Position numbers and translations under genes: made by a program. Below, piece by piece: positions 1 to 10,499 of a stretch of DNA of 64,000 nt. This DNA comes from Cordilura impudica (taxonomy: Eukaryota; Arthropoda; Insecta; Diptera; Scathophagidae). Each line of letters opens with the position of its first letter. Position 1 is the first letter of the stretch. Under the pieces are notes generated by a model. The model was not told where the DNA came from and searched no databases. It was given only the letters and a program-made list of their open reading frames with translations. Where the stretch lies: assembly GCA_963682025.1 (NCBI GenBank), contig OY821519.1, forward strand, positions 136,071,094 to 136,135,093. The letters are read 5' to 3'.

Positions 1-345
1 AGGCGATTTCTTGTGACCGATGTTTTGTTCTACTGTTTTATCCCGATTTCATTTGAAAGGTATTTCTTTTTAGCCGTTTTGCAGATTTACAGATTTTTAA
101 ATTTTTTCCTTTATTTTGAGTAAATTGCATTTAAATTTGCTACTAACACATACATAAAATTATACATTATGCTATGTATGTGTTTATTAAATTTGTTAAT
201 GTGTTTGTAATAAAAATGAGTTTGGTTTTTGTGTTGATTTATGAATTGGCTATAATTGATTAGCACAACTTCAGGGTCTTTATTTAAGGAAAAAATAAAA
301 TTTCGTAGAATTTGCACTCGAATTTCGAGGGCTGGAATCTGATAG
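1..345 (+). mobile_element. Helitron-like non-autonomous element, 5' end off-window
   Basis: This is one of four copies of the same repeat (others at 8094-8388, 25361-25725 and 34070-34438). The window opens just inside its 5' end. The 3' end carries a stem near 317-329 (in better copies CTCGAA-A-TTCGAG) followed about 12 bases later by a terminal CTAG, here mutated to ATAG. A hairpin shortly before CTRR is the standard Helitron 3' signature. No protein is encoded; the 68-residue minus-strand ORF here is chance. The family assignment rests mainly on the complete copy at 25361-25725. Confidence 0.6.
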
Positions 346-582
346 TAAAAATAAAAATTTGTGGTTTGAACACGTTATTCTCGTATGTAAGCAGTTTTTC
401 CTTTAAAAAGTTTAAAATTGAACTTATAGAAAAATATATATATATTACATTTCATTGGAAGACATTTCATATATTCCTAGATTAAAATTTTTATACACAA
501 TTTACTACGTTTTGGTGAATCCAGGACATTTGTTATGAAGAAAATTTACAGATTACGATGCTTAGGATGTGAAATATGGTTC

Positions 583-772
583 TAAAATGATTCAATTAAA
601 TGTTTAGTTTTAAATAAAAATTAATGTTTATTGTTCAGCAGATAGTATTTGAATGAATGAAAAATTTTCAGGAAAACAAAATATCAAACTAACAAATATT
701 TCAATACCAAAATAATTATTTTCAATTTAGCAATTGATATATGTAAACAAGGTATAAAATAGAAACATATCA
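583..772 (-). repeat. 3' LTR of the gypsy element
   Basis: In element orientation the LTR begins TGATATG and ends CATTTTA. It matches 4800-4989 base for base except one position. Its first three bases (TGA, 772-770) are also the stop codon of the Gag-Pol frame, so the coding sequence runs through the polypurine tract into the LTR. Confidence 0.93.
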
Positions 773-3700
773 ATTCCTCTTCGCCAATTTGTTGCGCACT
801 TCCGGTGAATAAAAAGTAGGTCTTCTTTTTCTTCGGGTTGATCGTCTAACCGAAAATGGCGGATTACGCTGTGTGGAATTTGTATGTTCTTCATGTGAAT
901 AAAGAGGTGGATTAGGATTTAAAATATTATCATTTAAGACTTCAAAACTAGGTTGGGGTTTTTCAACGTGTAGCGTAGAATTTGTATTCGAAAGGAGTTG
1001 CGATGCTTCTAAATACTGAAATGATTCAGATGTTTTTGTTTGGTGACTTCTATAAGGACGAAGTTGATTTTTATGACGTTTGACGAATTTGCCATTACCA
1101 ACATTAACCAGATATAACATATTTCCAAAAACTTTTTCAATTTTTCCTTTAATCCATTTATTCCCCCTTCCAAAGTTTCGGAAGTATACTTCTTGACTTA
1201 AACAAAATTGTGGTGAAGGTGATGTATTTGATTTTGCGGAAACAGTGGGCTGCAGAAGTGATAATAGTATACGAGGTTGACGCCCATGTAAAAGGTCTGC
1301 TGGCGATTTTCCAAAGGCATTTGGAGTGGCTCTGTAAGTTGTGAGATAGGCTAAAAGAGAATTTTGTAAGTTTTTACCATCCATAATTTGTTTCTTCATT
1401 GAAGTCTTAAAGGTCCGTACAAACCGTTCAGCTTGACCATTAGACGATGGGTGAAAAGGAGCTGTTGTAAGGTGTTTTATCCCGTGAATCTTGCAAAAAT
1501 TTTGAAACTCATGTGAAGTAAACTGCGTACCATTATCTGTCACTATACATTCTGGTAATCCCTCAATTGAAAAAATATTCTGGAGTGCCCTAATTGTTGA
1601 AAGTGTTGTGCTATTTTCCATTTTCAAAACATAAGGAAATTGTGAAAAAGGGTCTACACAAATGAGCCACATAAATTGTGCGAATGGCCCAGCAAAATCT
1701 AAATGAATTCTCTGCCAAGGTTGCGATGCTTGAGGCCACGGTGAAAATTCTTTTGCTGGATTTGAGCTGCACACATTAAAGATGGAGCAAGATGAAACTA
1801 GGTTTAAAATGTGATCATCGATTTTAGGCCACCAGCAATATCGTCGAGCCAATTGTTTTGTTCTAACGATGCCCCAGTGACCTTCATGCAGAAGTTTGAG
1901 AACTTTTCCTTGAATTTGTGTTGGTATTACAACCCTATTGTAATCAGTTTGTAGAATAATTACACCGTTAAAAGCTGTTAAATTTAAACGATGTCGAAAA
2001 TACGGTAGTATATCTTTTTCATTTATGTTATCAGGCCACCCATTCATTATGTAATGAAATACTTTACTTAAAACTACATCAGTTTTAGTTAAATCTGCTA
2101 CCATTTTAGCATCCAGTGGAAACTTTTGAAATTGTTCTATAAAATTAACTTCATAAATGTCTTCAGATTTATCAAAATCAAGATCTTCTTTATGAGGAAG
2201 TCTGGAAAATGCATCAGCATTTCCATGTGCTTTTGTGTTTTTGTACTGAATTGTGTATGTATAACCAGCAAATATTAAGGCCCACCGTTGTAACCTGTGT
2301 GCTGTTGTGACTGGAATTCCTTTTTTAGGATTGAAAATTGATACCAGAGGCTTATGGTCTGTAATTAAAATAAATTTACGGCCATACAAATAATCATGGA
2401 ACTTTCGAACTCCAAATATAATCGATAAACCTTCTTTTTCAATTTGGCTATAGTTCTTTTGATGATCAGTAAGCGTTTTCGATGCGTGAGCTATTGGACG
2501 TTCAGATCCATCCGGATATATATGAGAAATCACTGCGCCGATACCATACGAAGATGCATCAGTGGCTAAGATTATAGGTAATCTTTCATCAAAGTGAACA
2601 AGTTTTGTCATTTCAATTATTTGACGTTTTAGCTCCTGGAAAGCTTTTTCTTGTTCATGGCCCCAATGATATTTCTTGTCCTTTTTACGAAGCAAATTCA
2701 ATGGACCACAAACATCGGAATAATTTCGTATAAAAGTGCAATAATAATTTACTTTTCCCATAAAAGATTGAAGTTCTGCTAAATTAGTTGGTCGTGGTAA
2801 ATTTTTAATAGCTTCTGTTCCTGACTCAGATTGTTGAATACCTAATCCACTGATCATATGACCCAGATATTCCACTTTAGGTTGCATAAATTTGCATTTT
2901 GAAAAATTGCATCGCAAGCCGCTTTCTCTTAAACTTAAAAAAAGTAGTCGAAGATTGTTAAAATGCTCTTCATCATTTTGACCAGTACAGATAATGTCAT
3001 CTAAATAGTTAACACAACCAGGAATGTCACTAATTGTTTGCTCAATAAAGCGTTGGAATATAGCAGGTGCACTTGCGACACCAAAAGGCAGACGTTGATA
3101 TTGGTAGAGCCCCAAAGATGTGTTTACAACAAGTAAGGCTTTGGATTCCTCATCCATCTCAATTTGCAAATATGCGTCTGATAAATCAATTTTAGAAAAT
3201 AGCTTACCATTCTTCAGCTCATGAAATAAATCACGAATTCTTGGAATTGGATATTGCTCTATATCCATCTGAGGATTAATTGTTACTTTAAAATCCCCAC
3301 AAACCCTGATATTGTTATTTGGTTTAGGTATAATAACAAGTGGTGAAGCCCATTGACTAAATTTTACTGGTTTCCAGATACCTAAATCTGTCAAGCGTTT
3401 AGCTTCGGCTTTAAAAGATTCATGGATAGCATAAGGAATAGGTCTAGGCTTGAAAAATTTTGGTCTTGCATCTTCTTTCATATAAATATGTGCTCTAAAT
3501 TTATTGCAGTGGCCTAATTCACCATTAAATATCTCGCTGAACTCTTCACACAACAACTTAAGCTTTTTGTTTTCTTCTAATCTAAAAATTTGGACACTCT
3601 TAAACTCGTCATACCAGTTTAATCCAAAAATATTATTACAATATTCTGAATTGGCAACAATAACTTCTAGGACCTTAGTTTCCTCTCCTAGTTTGACTTT

Positions 3701-4771
3701 AGCTTGCATTGCACCGAGTATAGGTACCTCTGAATTACCGTACCCAAACAATTTTACTGAAGTGTCATGTAATTGTGGTTTGTTTAACAATTTATAACCC
3801 GATAAACCGATTATTGAGCGAACTGCTCCTGTGTCAAACTGGAATTTTAATGGCATGTCATTTATAGATAAATCTATAAACATCTTGTTGCCTGATCTTG
3901 TGATGGTATTGTAAAGAACATTGCAATTTATAACTATATCGTTTTCATTTAAAGTTTTTATTTGACTACGATTACTTTGATTAAAATTTGGAATGGACTT
4001 ACATACATGTGCAATATGACCGATTCGTTTGCACTTGTAGCATTGGGCTTTCAAATATTTGCAATTACTTTTTTCATGATCCTGAAAACATCCGCTGCAT
4101 GATGGCAGTTGAGATCTTGCTTGTTGACCATGTCTATTATGCTCTAGCTGAAATTTCTTTTGACGGTGATGTTGCTGCTGAAACTTATTTTGAAATTGAT
4201 TTGAATTTTTGAATTTTTGTTGCTGCTTCAATGCGAAGATGTCGGCTTCATGTGGTGATGTTTCTTTGATACTATTTAAAGTTTTCCGTGTTGATTCGAA
4301 AGTTTCTCCGATTTGCAATACTTCTTGAAGAGAAGGGTCCTCTTTGTGTAATGCAGCTGTTCGCACTGGCTCGTCAGGAGCATATAAAACTATAATATCA
4401 CGTATTAATTCGTCGATATACTCACTACAACAATTTTCACTTTTGCAAACAAAATTACATTCTCTAGCCATACCTCTTAACTCGGATACCCACTGTTTAT
4501 ACGACTCACCCTCACGTTTTTGCTTCCTGTAGAAATCATATCTATATTTGATGATGTGCGTCTTTGACTTAAAATGGCCTTCGAGTTTTGCCACAAGATC
4601 TTGATACGAGAGTTGCTGAATGATGGATTTACCTACTAATTTTTGGAGTAATCGACTAAATAATTGTTGGAAAAATTGTTGCTGTTGCTGTTGTTGCTGT
4701 TGCTGTTGCGCCATCATTTGCTGTGTCCATTCGTTTTGTCTTGCAAAAATATCTGCTAAAACTTTCTCCAT
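770..4771 (-). CDS. Gag-Pol polyprotein of Ty3/gypsy retrotransposon
   Basis: An uninterrupted 1333-residue frame. A glutamine-rich N-terminus (residues 22-32) precedes a Gag capsid region. A CCHC zinc knuckle follows (CYKCKRIGHIAHVC, about 244-257), then an aspartic protease with DTGA at 313-316. Reverse transcriptase runs from about 440 with LPFG near 561 and catalytic YLDD at 589-592. RNase H has ATDAS near 740, and integrase has an N-terminal HHCC-like zone (H962, H965, C995). The integrase triad D1025, D1079 and E1115 has the DD35E spacing. The second cysteine of the usual CxxC reads F998, although C1001 is nearby, so integrase zinc binding may be impaired. Gag and Pol are in one frame, with no frameshift site needed. 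The ATG at 4771 lies 17 bases past the primer site. Otherwise apparently functional; no env. Confidence 0.96.
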   Translation of the reverse strand: MEKVLADIFARQNEWTQQMMAQQQQQQQQQQQFFQQLFSRLLQKLVGKSIIQQLSYQDLVAKLEGHFKSKTHIIKYRYDFYRKQKREGESYKQWVSELRGMARECNFVCKSENCCSEYIDELIRDIIVLYAPDEPVRTAALHKEDPSLQEVLQIGETFESTRKTLNSIKETSPHEADIFALKQQQKFKNSNQFQNKFQQQHHRQKKFQLEHNRHGQQARSQLPSCSGCFQDHEKSNCKYLKAQCYKCKRIGHIAHVCKSIPNFNQSNRSQIKTLNENDIVINCNVLYNTITRSGNKMFIDLSINDMPLKFQFDTGAVRSIIGLSGYKLLNKPQLHDTSVKLFGYGNSEVPILGAMQAKVKLGEETKVLEVIVANSEYCNNIFGLNWYDEFKSVQIFRLEENKKLKLLCEEFSEIFNGELGHCNKFRAHIYMKEDARPKFFKPRPIPYAIHESFKAEAKRLTDLGIWKPVKFSQWASPLVIIPKPNNNIRVCGDFKVTINPQMDIEQYPIPRIRDLFHELKNGKLFSKIDLSDAYLQIEMDEESKALLVVNTSLGLYQYQRLPFGVASAPAIFQRFIEQTISDIPGCVNYLDDIICTGQNDEEHFNNLRLLFLSLRESGLRCNFSKCKFMQPKVEYLGHMISGLGIQQSESGTEAIKNLPRPTNLAELQSFMGKVNYYCTFIRNYSDVCGPLNLLRKKDKKYHWGHEQEKAFQELKRQIIEMTKLVHFDERLPIILATDASSYGIGAVISHIYPDGSERPIAHASKTLTDHQKNYSQIEKEGLSIIFGVRKFHDYLYGRKFILITDHKPLVSIFNPKKGIPVTTAHRLQRWALIFAGYTYTIQYKNTKAHGNADAFSRLPHKEDLDFDKSEDIYEVNFIEQFQKFPLDAKMVADLTKTDVVLSKVFHYIMNGWPDNINEKDILPYFRHRLNLTAFNGVIILQTDYNRVVIPTQIQGKVLKLLHEGHWGIVRTKQLARRYCWWPKIDDHILNLVSSCSIFNVCSSNPAKEFSPWPQASQPWQRIHLDFAGPFAQFMWLICVDPFSQFPYVLKMENSTTLSTIRALQNIFSIEGLPECIVTDNGTQFTSHEFQNFCKIHGIKHLTTAPFHPSSNGQAERFVRTFKTSMKKQIMDGKNLQNSLLAYLTTYRATPNAFGKSPADLLHGRQPRILLSLLQPTVSAKSNTSPSPQFCLSQEVYFRNFGRGNKWIKGKIEKVFGNMLYLVNVGNGKFVKRHKNQLRPYRSHQTKTSESFQYLEASQLLSNTNSTLHVEKPQPSFEVLNDNILNPNPPLYSHEEHTNSTQRNPPFSVRRSTRRKRRPTFYSPEVRNKLAKRN
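773..782 (-). other. Polypurine tract of the gypsy element
   Basis: On the minus strand this reads GAAGAGGAAT and directly abuts the 3' LTR, the position where plus-strand DNA synthesis is primed. It lies inside the Gag-Pol reading frame. Confidence 0.7.
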
Positions 4772-4787
4772 TCTGGTTTCGTTTAAA

Positions 4788-4798
4788 CCTCGTCGCCA
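4788..4798 (-). other. Primer binding site, tRNA-Ser type
   Basis: On the minus strand this reads TGGCGACGAGG, one base after the 5' LTR. It is complementary to the 3' acceptor end (CCTCGTCGCCA) of insect tRNA-Ser as I recall it; serine priming is usual for mag-type elements. Confidence 0.75.
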
Positions 4799-4799
4799 A

Positions 4800-4989
4800 T
4801 AAAATGATTCAATTAAATGTTTAGTTTTAAATAAAAATTAATGTTTATTGTTCAGCAGATAGTATTTGAATGAATGAAAAATTTTCAGGAAAACAAAATA
4901 TCAAGCTAACAAATATTTCAATACCAAAATAATTATTTTCAATTTAGCAATTGATATATGTAAACAAGGTATAAAATAGAAACATATCA
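4800..4989 (-). repeat. 5' LTR of the gypsy element
   Basis: The promoter-bearing LTR in element orientation. It starts TGATATG and contains TATTTTATACC about 12 bases in. It ends next to the primer site. One mismatch to the 3' LTR is seen. Confidence 0.93.
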
Positions 4990-4994
4990 GGTTC

Positions 4995-5299
4995 CTATTG
5001 AATACGTTCAAAGTTTATTCTTCAATATTTGTCAGATCCTAATAGTTTTCCTATAAAATCTCACAAATCTAAGAATAGTTAATATAAAATTATGTCCCGT
5101 AAATTTGACAAAAATAATTCGCTGGGTCCGGCACCCCTGCTTTAGAATAATATACACATATGTAAAATATGGTCAGATCGTATGCCTATTAAGTTAAATT
5201 TGAGGCTTAACTGAAATTCACTGAAACTCAAAGCAAACTTGAATTGCTGCCAAAATTGGTATGGAAAGACTCGCATATGCAATTATATCAACAAATATG
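4995..5299. other. No feature recognised
   Basis: AT-rich sequence between the gypsy element and the LINE remnant. No conserved ORF or repeat was recognised. Confidence 0.4.
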
Positions 5300-5790
5300 A
5301 AATCAAAATATACTTTTAGAAGAGAAGACAATTCTTAATTTGGAAGAACTAGTAACAGCAATCAGGAATGCTGCCATTTAACAACAAAATAACAAAAACA
5401 TTCATTTTAAACAGAAATTGCTTAATTTTAAATGCCTAAAACGTATTTAAAATGCTTAACGCTTACAGAAATTCAAATAATATGATGGATAAGCGAAATT
5501 ATTTAGAAGCACAAAATAATTGCAAACTTGTCTGTGAAACCAGAAAAGTGGAGTATTTTGAAGAACTTGAAAACAGAATTAACAGTGTAGATGATCGTAA
5601 AAAGTGGTGGAAAGAAGCAAAGGAGATCAGAGGAAATACGTTTCAAGTTGGGTCTGTGGTATTAGCAGAGGATTTAGAAAATTATTTTGAAAGACTATTA
5701 AATCCACTTGAAACAACAAATACTATTCACTATGCCCCAATGTACCATACGGATGATGATGTTGATAGGCATATTACTAATGAAGAAGTG
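5300..5790 (+). pseudogene. LINE remnant: endonuclease-RT linker
   Basis: The open stretch from 5452 encodes a charged linker (KKWWKEAKEI, then LLNPLE near the end) of the kind found between the endonuclease and reverse transcriptase of non-LTR retrotransposons. It breaks off near 5790 where a minus-strand transposase-like gene begins. RT motifs of the same orientation resume at about 7096, so the two pieces are probably one LINE split by an insertion. Clade not determined. Confidence 0.5.
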
Positions 5791-6680
5791 GTCATTTTTT
5801 TACTATTGTTTTTCTTTCTGACTCACATTTTGCTTTAAAAAGTTCATACATTTCGTTCATTGAAAGTTCTGGGCGTAAATATTGGCGGGTTGATCGTCTT
5901 TCTCCATACTGACTTACATATGTTGGGTAAACTATTAATATGGTCCCTAATCCATGTCAACTTTTCATCAGGTAGCTTGTTAGAAGGTACATGTTGTCCT
6001 CTCTTGTCCCTTTCCGCAATTCCAGAAACAAATTATTTATAACTTAATGCATAATCTAATCTCTTGTTAGGTATTTGCATAACTTTTAAAAAGAAACTTT
6101 TGCATACTCTTTTATCAAATATCATTAATTGGCGTACATAATATATGCGGCTAGGATTTTGAGCAGAATGTCCTTCCTTACGGCGTTTTGGTTTTACTAT
6201 TTTAAAACAACTGGTGTAAATTGTTTGGCTGGCACAACATTACCTCGTACATTGGTATATTCTTTGACTGCTGTTCTTTTTCGCTTCCTTATATTTTTGG
6301 CCCAATTGTAGAATTTCGAACTCTTTTTCTTCGTCTGACACGCTCATCGAAATCTGGATTATCTATTTCCCCCAAATTACTAATAGGACACTCTGGATTT
6401 GCTCTGATTTCTTCATTATCTGTAAATAATAGCATCAGCTGTAACACACAAGAAGCACAGAAGCAGCACATATGTACATACCATCATTGCTTTCTAATTC
6501 TGCGGAACTTTCTCTGGATGGTAAGAAGAATAAACACTTGAAAAATCTCCATTCATAGTTGAAGTTGATGGAGATGATCGAAGTGAAGATTGTAATGTCA
6601 TAATATTCATAATTCCAGCGTAACACTTTTTCAATTAAAATATTTAGGAATAAGACAATAGATAAACGCAACCGTAAATC
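5790..6680 (-). pseudogene. Decayed transposase-like gene (unnamed insect family)
   Basis: Read on the minus strand in several frames. An acidic/basic N-terminus (DERVRRRKRVRNST) is followed by NWAKNIRKRKR and EYTNVRGNVVPAKQF. Further on come DKRGQHVPSNKLPDEK, IRDHINSLP and, after a frameshift, QYLRPELSMNEMYELFKAKC. I recall this motif order from a widespread family of transposase-like proteins in insect and cnidarian genomes but cannot name it. At least two frame changes and a stop make it a pseudogene. A relative lies at 32806-33580. Confidence 0.5.
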
Positions 6681-6843
6681 GAAACGATTTTGAATTTTTT
6701 TTTTTTGACTTCCTTGGCTGTTGTTGCCAGCTTAAAAAATATACAGAAATTTAATATTCAATTTTGTTGAATAATAGTATATAAACGTAGATCTGATATA
6801 AAAAAATTGGTAATAACACGATAATGTATTGTTTCTTTATTGC

Positions 6844-7080
6844 ACTTAGATCACTTTGGTTTTCCATAAACGGTAACAACTCTTATAAAATTGGGACCAT
6901 AATGATCTAAGTGTACTTCATTACTTAGATCAGTATGGCATGCCTTTACTTTGGAGACCGCACTAATTCTATAGTGAAATGTTGCGATTTCTCAAGAAGG
7001 AAAGCGCAGAAGAGCAATTACATAAGCGTGGCATGGAAGAATATCATTTTTGATAAAAATGTCGCTTAGATCAGTCTGGC
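6844..7080. repeat. Three CTTAGATCA-type subterminal repeats
   Basis: CTTAGATCACTTTGG (from 6844), CTTAGATCAGTATGGCA (from 6924) and CTTAGATCAGTCTGGC (from 7065) recur in direct orientation, with an inverted ATGATCTAAGTG at 6902-6913. They lie between the decayed transposase-like gene and the resuming LINE, where the end of a DNA transposon would be expected. Confidence 0.45.
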
Positions 7081-7095
7081 TCCAATGTCGTCATA

Positions 7096-7545
7096 TAGTT
7101 AGACAACTTCGGCTGTCTGGACAGGAAGCGAGCTTTCAGAATATTTCGAGACTTTCTCGGGTATAAAACAGGGATTCCTAATATCACCATTATTATTCAG
7201 AAGATGGCCTGGAAGTTGAGAATATAAATATTCGAATTCTTTGGTACGCTGATGATATAGTCATTCTTTCAGAGGATACTAAAGTTATGCAAGCTATGAT
7301 AAATAATCTTGAAGCATATTGTACTAAGTGGACCATGGAAGTGAATATGAACAAATCTGAAATGAAAAATGGTACTATAATGAAAATGAAAAATGAAAAA
7401 TGGTACTATAAAGGCGAAGAAATTAAAACATCATCTGAATTCTACTATCTGGGAGTTATACTTACGACACAAATGTCTTTCAAAAAGCATGGAGAATATA
7501 GAATCAATTCTGCAAAAAATGGCATCAATTCTACTTGGCATTGTT
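7096..7545 (+). pseudogene. LINE reverse transcriptase palm fragment
   Basis: Translation shows GIKQGFLISPLLF, then in another frame LWYADDIVILSED with the catalytic YADD. This is followed by MINNLEAYCTKWTMEVNMNKS and YLGVILTTQMS, the usual order of RT motifs into the thumb in non-LTR elements. Frame changes and an internal duplication near 7365-7400 (ATGAAAAATGG repeated) show it is dead. Probably the continuation of the fragment at 5300-5790. Confidence 0.7.
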
Positions 7546-8093
7546 ACCTTATGTCTTTTACATATGTACTGTCAGTTTTTGTTATCCATATGAAATTCCG
7601 CATGTCTGTCAAAATTGTCTTTTACATACGATTCATAATTTTTGCTATCACACGTGCATATGTATTTCCGTATGACATAACCTCTAAATATAAACAACAG
7701 CAGATTTAATTTGTAAATTTACAAAAATTTATTGTTAAAAAAAAGTTATATATTTTTTAATTGTTAATTAATATGAAACAAATTATTTTTCTTTCAATAT
7801 TAATCTTTATAATTTACTCTGTTTTTCGTTCGCCACTAGCAGTGTTGTATTTTCATATGTTTGTTATGCAAAAATAGAACCTGTTCTAATTGAAAAATGT
7901 ACATGTGACTTTCCTCATGTATTGTACATAAACAATGTTTCATATGTATCACATGATGTGTACAACTTTCGTTATGGGAAAATTTGAGAGTACATGTAAA
8001 AAAAACATCACGTAATAGCACATTTAACAAACCGAATATATCGTTACGATCAAAATGGAAAATCTTTTAAACTGCAGGGCTGTTCAAGCATAT
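7546..8093. other. No feature recognised
   Basis: AT-rich. Short ORFs here show no recognisable motif. Confidence 0.4.
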
Positions 8094-8388
8094 CTTATCC
8101 CGATTTTTACCAAACGTATATTATTTGAAAGGTATTTCTTTTTAGCCGTTTTGCAGATTTACAGATTTTTAAATTTTTTCGTTTATTTTGAGTAAATTGC
8201 ATTTACACGTGCTACTAACACAAACATGAAATTATTCATAAGCTATGTGTGTTTTATTAAATTTGTTAATGAGTTTGTTATCTTCATTCACAATAATAAT
8301 AAATCATAAAAGAGTTGGTTTGTGAATTGGCTAAGTTGAAAAATAAAGTTGCCTAGAAATTATACTCTCGGGTGCTGGAATCTGCTAG
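8094..8388 (+). mobile_element. Helitron-like element, 5' truncated
   Basis: Same family as 1-345. It ends GGAATCTGCTAG followed by T, an intact CTAG terminus inserted before T. The upstream stem is degenerate here. The 5' end is missing. Confidence 0.6.
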
Positions 8389-8532
8389 TTTGTATTAATA
8401 TCTTTTTAAAAAGCAGTGTTAGAAAAATGGGAATTTCACGTAAATATAAAAATTTTTTAGTGGAATATGATGGCACACATAACTCAAATCGTTCTTAAGT
8501 CGACTTAGGCGGTTATCGCTTGTGACCACAGA
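8389..8532. mobile_element. MITE fragment with TCTGTGGTCACAAGCG-type end
   Basis: The right part matches the terminal arm of the MITEs at 21315-21742 and 23379-23599 (GACTTAGGCGGTTATCGCTT then GTGACCACAGA). Only one end is present; the Helitron ends exactly where the other half should continue. Confidence 0.6.
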
Positions 8533-8764
8533 TATAGAAATAACAATAAAACGGATATAAAACATTTTGGAAAAACTTTTGTAAGATTTGGTTTTGAAAA
8601 TAATCGAAAAGAAAAGCCATTAAATTTAATTTAAAGTCATTAAAATCTAATGGTTTCTATAAAAGTTTCGTTGAATTTAATTTAACAAACTCTTAAATTT
8701 GCTTTTCTTTATTACATTTTTGAATTTTTTTTTTTTTTTTTTTGGTTTTTTACTACAATTCGTA

Positions 8765-9040
8765 TTAAAACTTAATATCACGTTTTCGTTCCGGCGGATA
8801 CTCTGAAACTTCTTTCGCCTTTTTAAATATTAGTTTATAAAAGCAAAACATCACTTCGAGTATAAACATACTCATCAGAGCGGAATAAAATGCCTTTACT
8901 TGTGTTTTTTTTTTTTTAATTTTTTTAAGCATTGCAAATGTCTTTGTATGTTTGTGTATGTGGAGAAGCTTTAATATTAAAATTGCATAAAGTACATATA
9001 TGCAAATTTTTAAGTTAGTAAACACACAACAACAATACAT
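8765..9040 (-). CDS. Small ORF with one predicted membrane segment, unknown
   Basis: A 91-residue frame. Its C-terminal half from AFYSALMSMFILEVMFCFY is a hydrophobic segment followed by a charged tail ending PPERKRDIKF. The codons of this half are less AT-skewed than the surroundings, which suggests constraint. The N-terminal half contains a lysine run encoded by an A-tract and may not be coding. A spliced last exon is possible, but I see no pyrimidine tract before an AG upstream. No family recognised; could be chance. Confidence 0.2.
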   Translation of the reverse strand: MYCCCVFTNLKICIYVLYAILILKLLHIHKHTKTFAMLKKIKKKKTQVKAFYSALMSMFILEVMFCFYKLIFKKAKEVSEYPPERKRDIKF

Positions 9041-10499
9041 CCTATGCTTAAATGTCTATAACCAACACATGACCATCCATAACCAATATTTCTTGGCCAA
9101 CTATTGAACTGTTAAGGTATTTGAAATGAAAAAAAAAAATGGAATAACACAAAATGTAACCAAATTGTCGGACAAGTGACAGCTAGGGATTGCATCCAGG
9201 GTTGCATTTTTCTAATCAAATTTTCCCGGGATTTTTGTTATGGGAATTTCCTGGTTTTTAAAAACAAAATCATATTGACAACTCTAGGTTAACAAATATA
9301 AATATACAATCAATCCCTTTAAGTTCCTGAAATGGAAACTTAGCTTAGTTGTATTAACTTTAAATAACTGATATATGAACTTCAAATTCATAGGAGATTA
9401 TCATTTGTTTTTTCAATTGAAATAAATAAGCAATTACATAATGTTGAAATTTAGCTTTCCCCAATTCAAAATTTTTTTAAATCCTTATTATCTTGTAACC
9501 AAATTTTTTTTTAATCTGCATACTAAAATTTCATTTCGATATTTGTATTACCCAGCAACACAAATATGAAGTACTTTACTTTAATGAAGTATTTTAATAC
9601 TCAATTCAATATTTCCAGTAATTATATTATATTAACGATTGCTGGGCATTACGTATTTGAAAATTCATTTGAAGAACGAAGGGCGAGTATACTTTACTAA
9701 CCGCAATTTATACGAAACAGTCTCTATGTATTAGAAAACCACTATGATTTTGATAAAACTCGGCTATACACTGAAGTTCCCCATAAAGGTATCGAGAATT
9801 GTGTATATGATACAAGTGCTGTTTAAAATAACTTTTATAAGGAGGAACGAGATTATAATATAATTCATAGATTTATTAAAAAAATTCAAATTGTTTCTAA
9901 GGTATATTTTTAATAAGAACTTATTTATTTTACTTTTACATATAAATATTATAAACTTCAATGCGAAATAAAGATATGGCACATAAATAAAAAATAAGTA
10001 AGAAAAAATAAGTAAATTCATCAAAACTTGTTAATATAGAATAATAATTTTACCTAAAAAAGTGGAAAACATTTTAATAGAAAGGATTTCATGACAATGC
10101 ACTATAGTTAATTTGGTCATTTGTTTGACCAAAATTCAAATTTCGCACTTTAAAAACTCGAGTTTTTTATTGTAATATGATAAAGAATACCTCTAAAAAA
10201 TAGAAGTTGAATTTGTTTTTATAGAAAAAAAAAACAGAAATCAGCTGAAATCATTTTATTTAAAAAAAATTAAGTTGGAATCGTTTCGTGTTATATATTG
10301 ATTACAATTCCTGACAATATTTCTTAATAAAAATCGATTTAAAAAAAATTTAGGATGGAAAACATTATTGATAGTAAGCGTTAAATAAATAAATAAACAG
10401 TTAAAGTAAAATAAAATAAAAGTTCTTATGCAACTTTGCTTAAGCTTTTAAAATATGTGTAACATGTTAAATTAAAGAAATGGCAAAATTCCCATAGAA
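9041..10499. other. No gene recognised
   Basis: AT-rich intergenic sequence with many homopolymer runs. The 86-residue minus ORF at 9764-10024 is low-complexity hydrophobic translation of AT-rich DNA and not supported. Confidence 0.4.

Larger units (their letters stand above)
578..4994 (-). mobile_element. Complete Ty3/gypsy LTR retrotransposon, mag-like
   Basis: A full-length element on the minus strand. It has two 190-bp LTRs (583-772 and 4800-4989) and a 5-bp target duplication GGTTC at 578-582 and 4990-4994. A primer binding site, a polypurine tract and one uninterrupted Gag-Pol frame lie between the LTRs. I see one difference between the LTRs (A versus G in the ATCAAACTAAC/ATCAAGCTAAC stretch), so the insertion is young. 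Short LTRs, a single ORF and a tRNA-Ser-type primer site fit the mag clade; that clade call is inference, while Ty3/gypsy is secure from the RT-RNaseH-integrase order. Confidence 0.95.

Noticed and set aside
57..317. 68-residue ORF near the left edge
   Set aside because: Inside a non-coding Helitron-like repeat that recurs elsewhere without this frame.
3504..4532. Plus-strand ORFs opposite the gypsy Gag-Pol
   Set aside because: Antisense shadows of a strongly supported coding frame.
4620..4802. Poly-Cys ORF
   Set aside because: Antisense of the CAA/CAG glutamine run in Gag.
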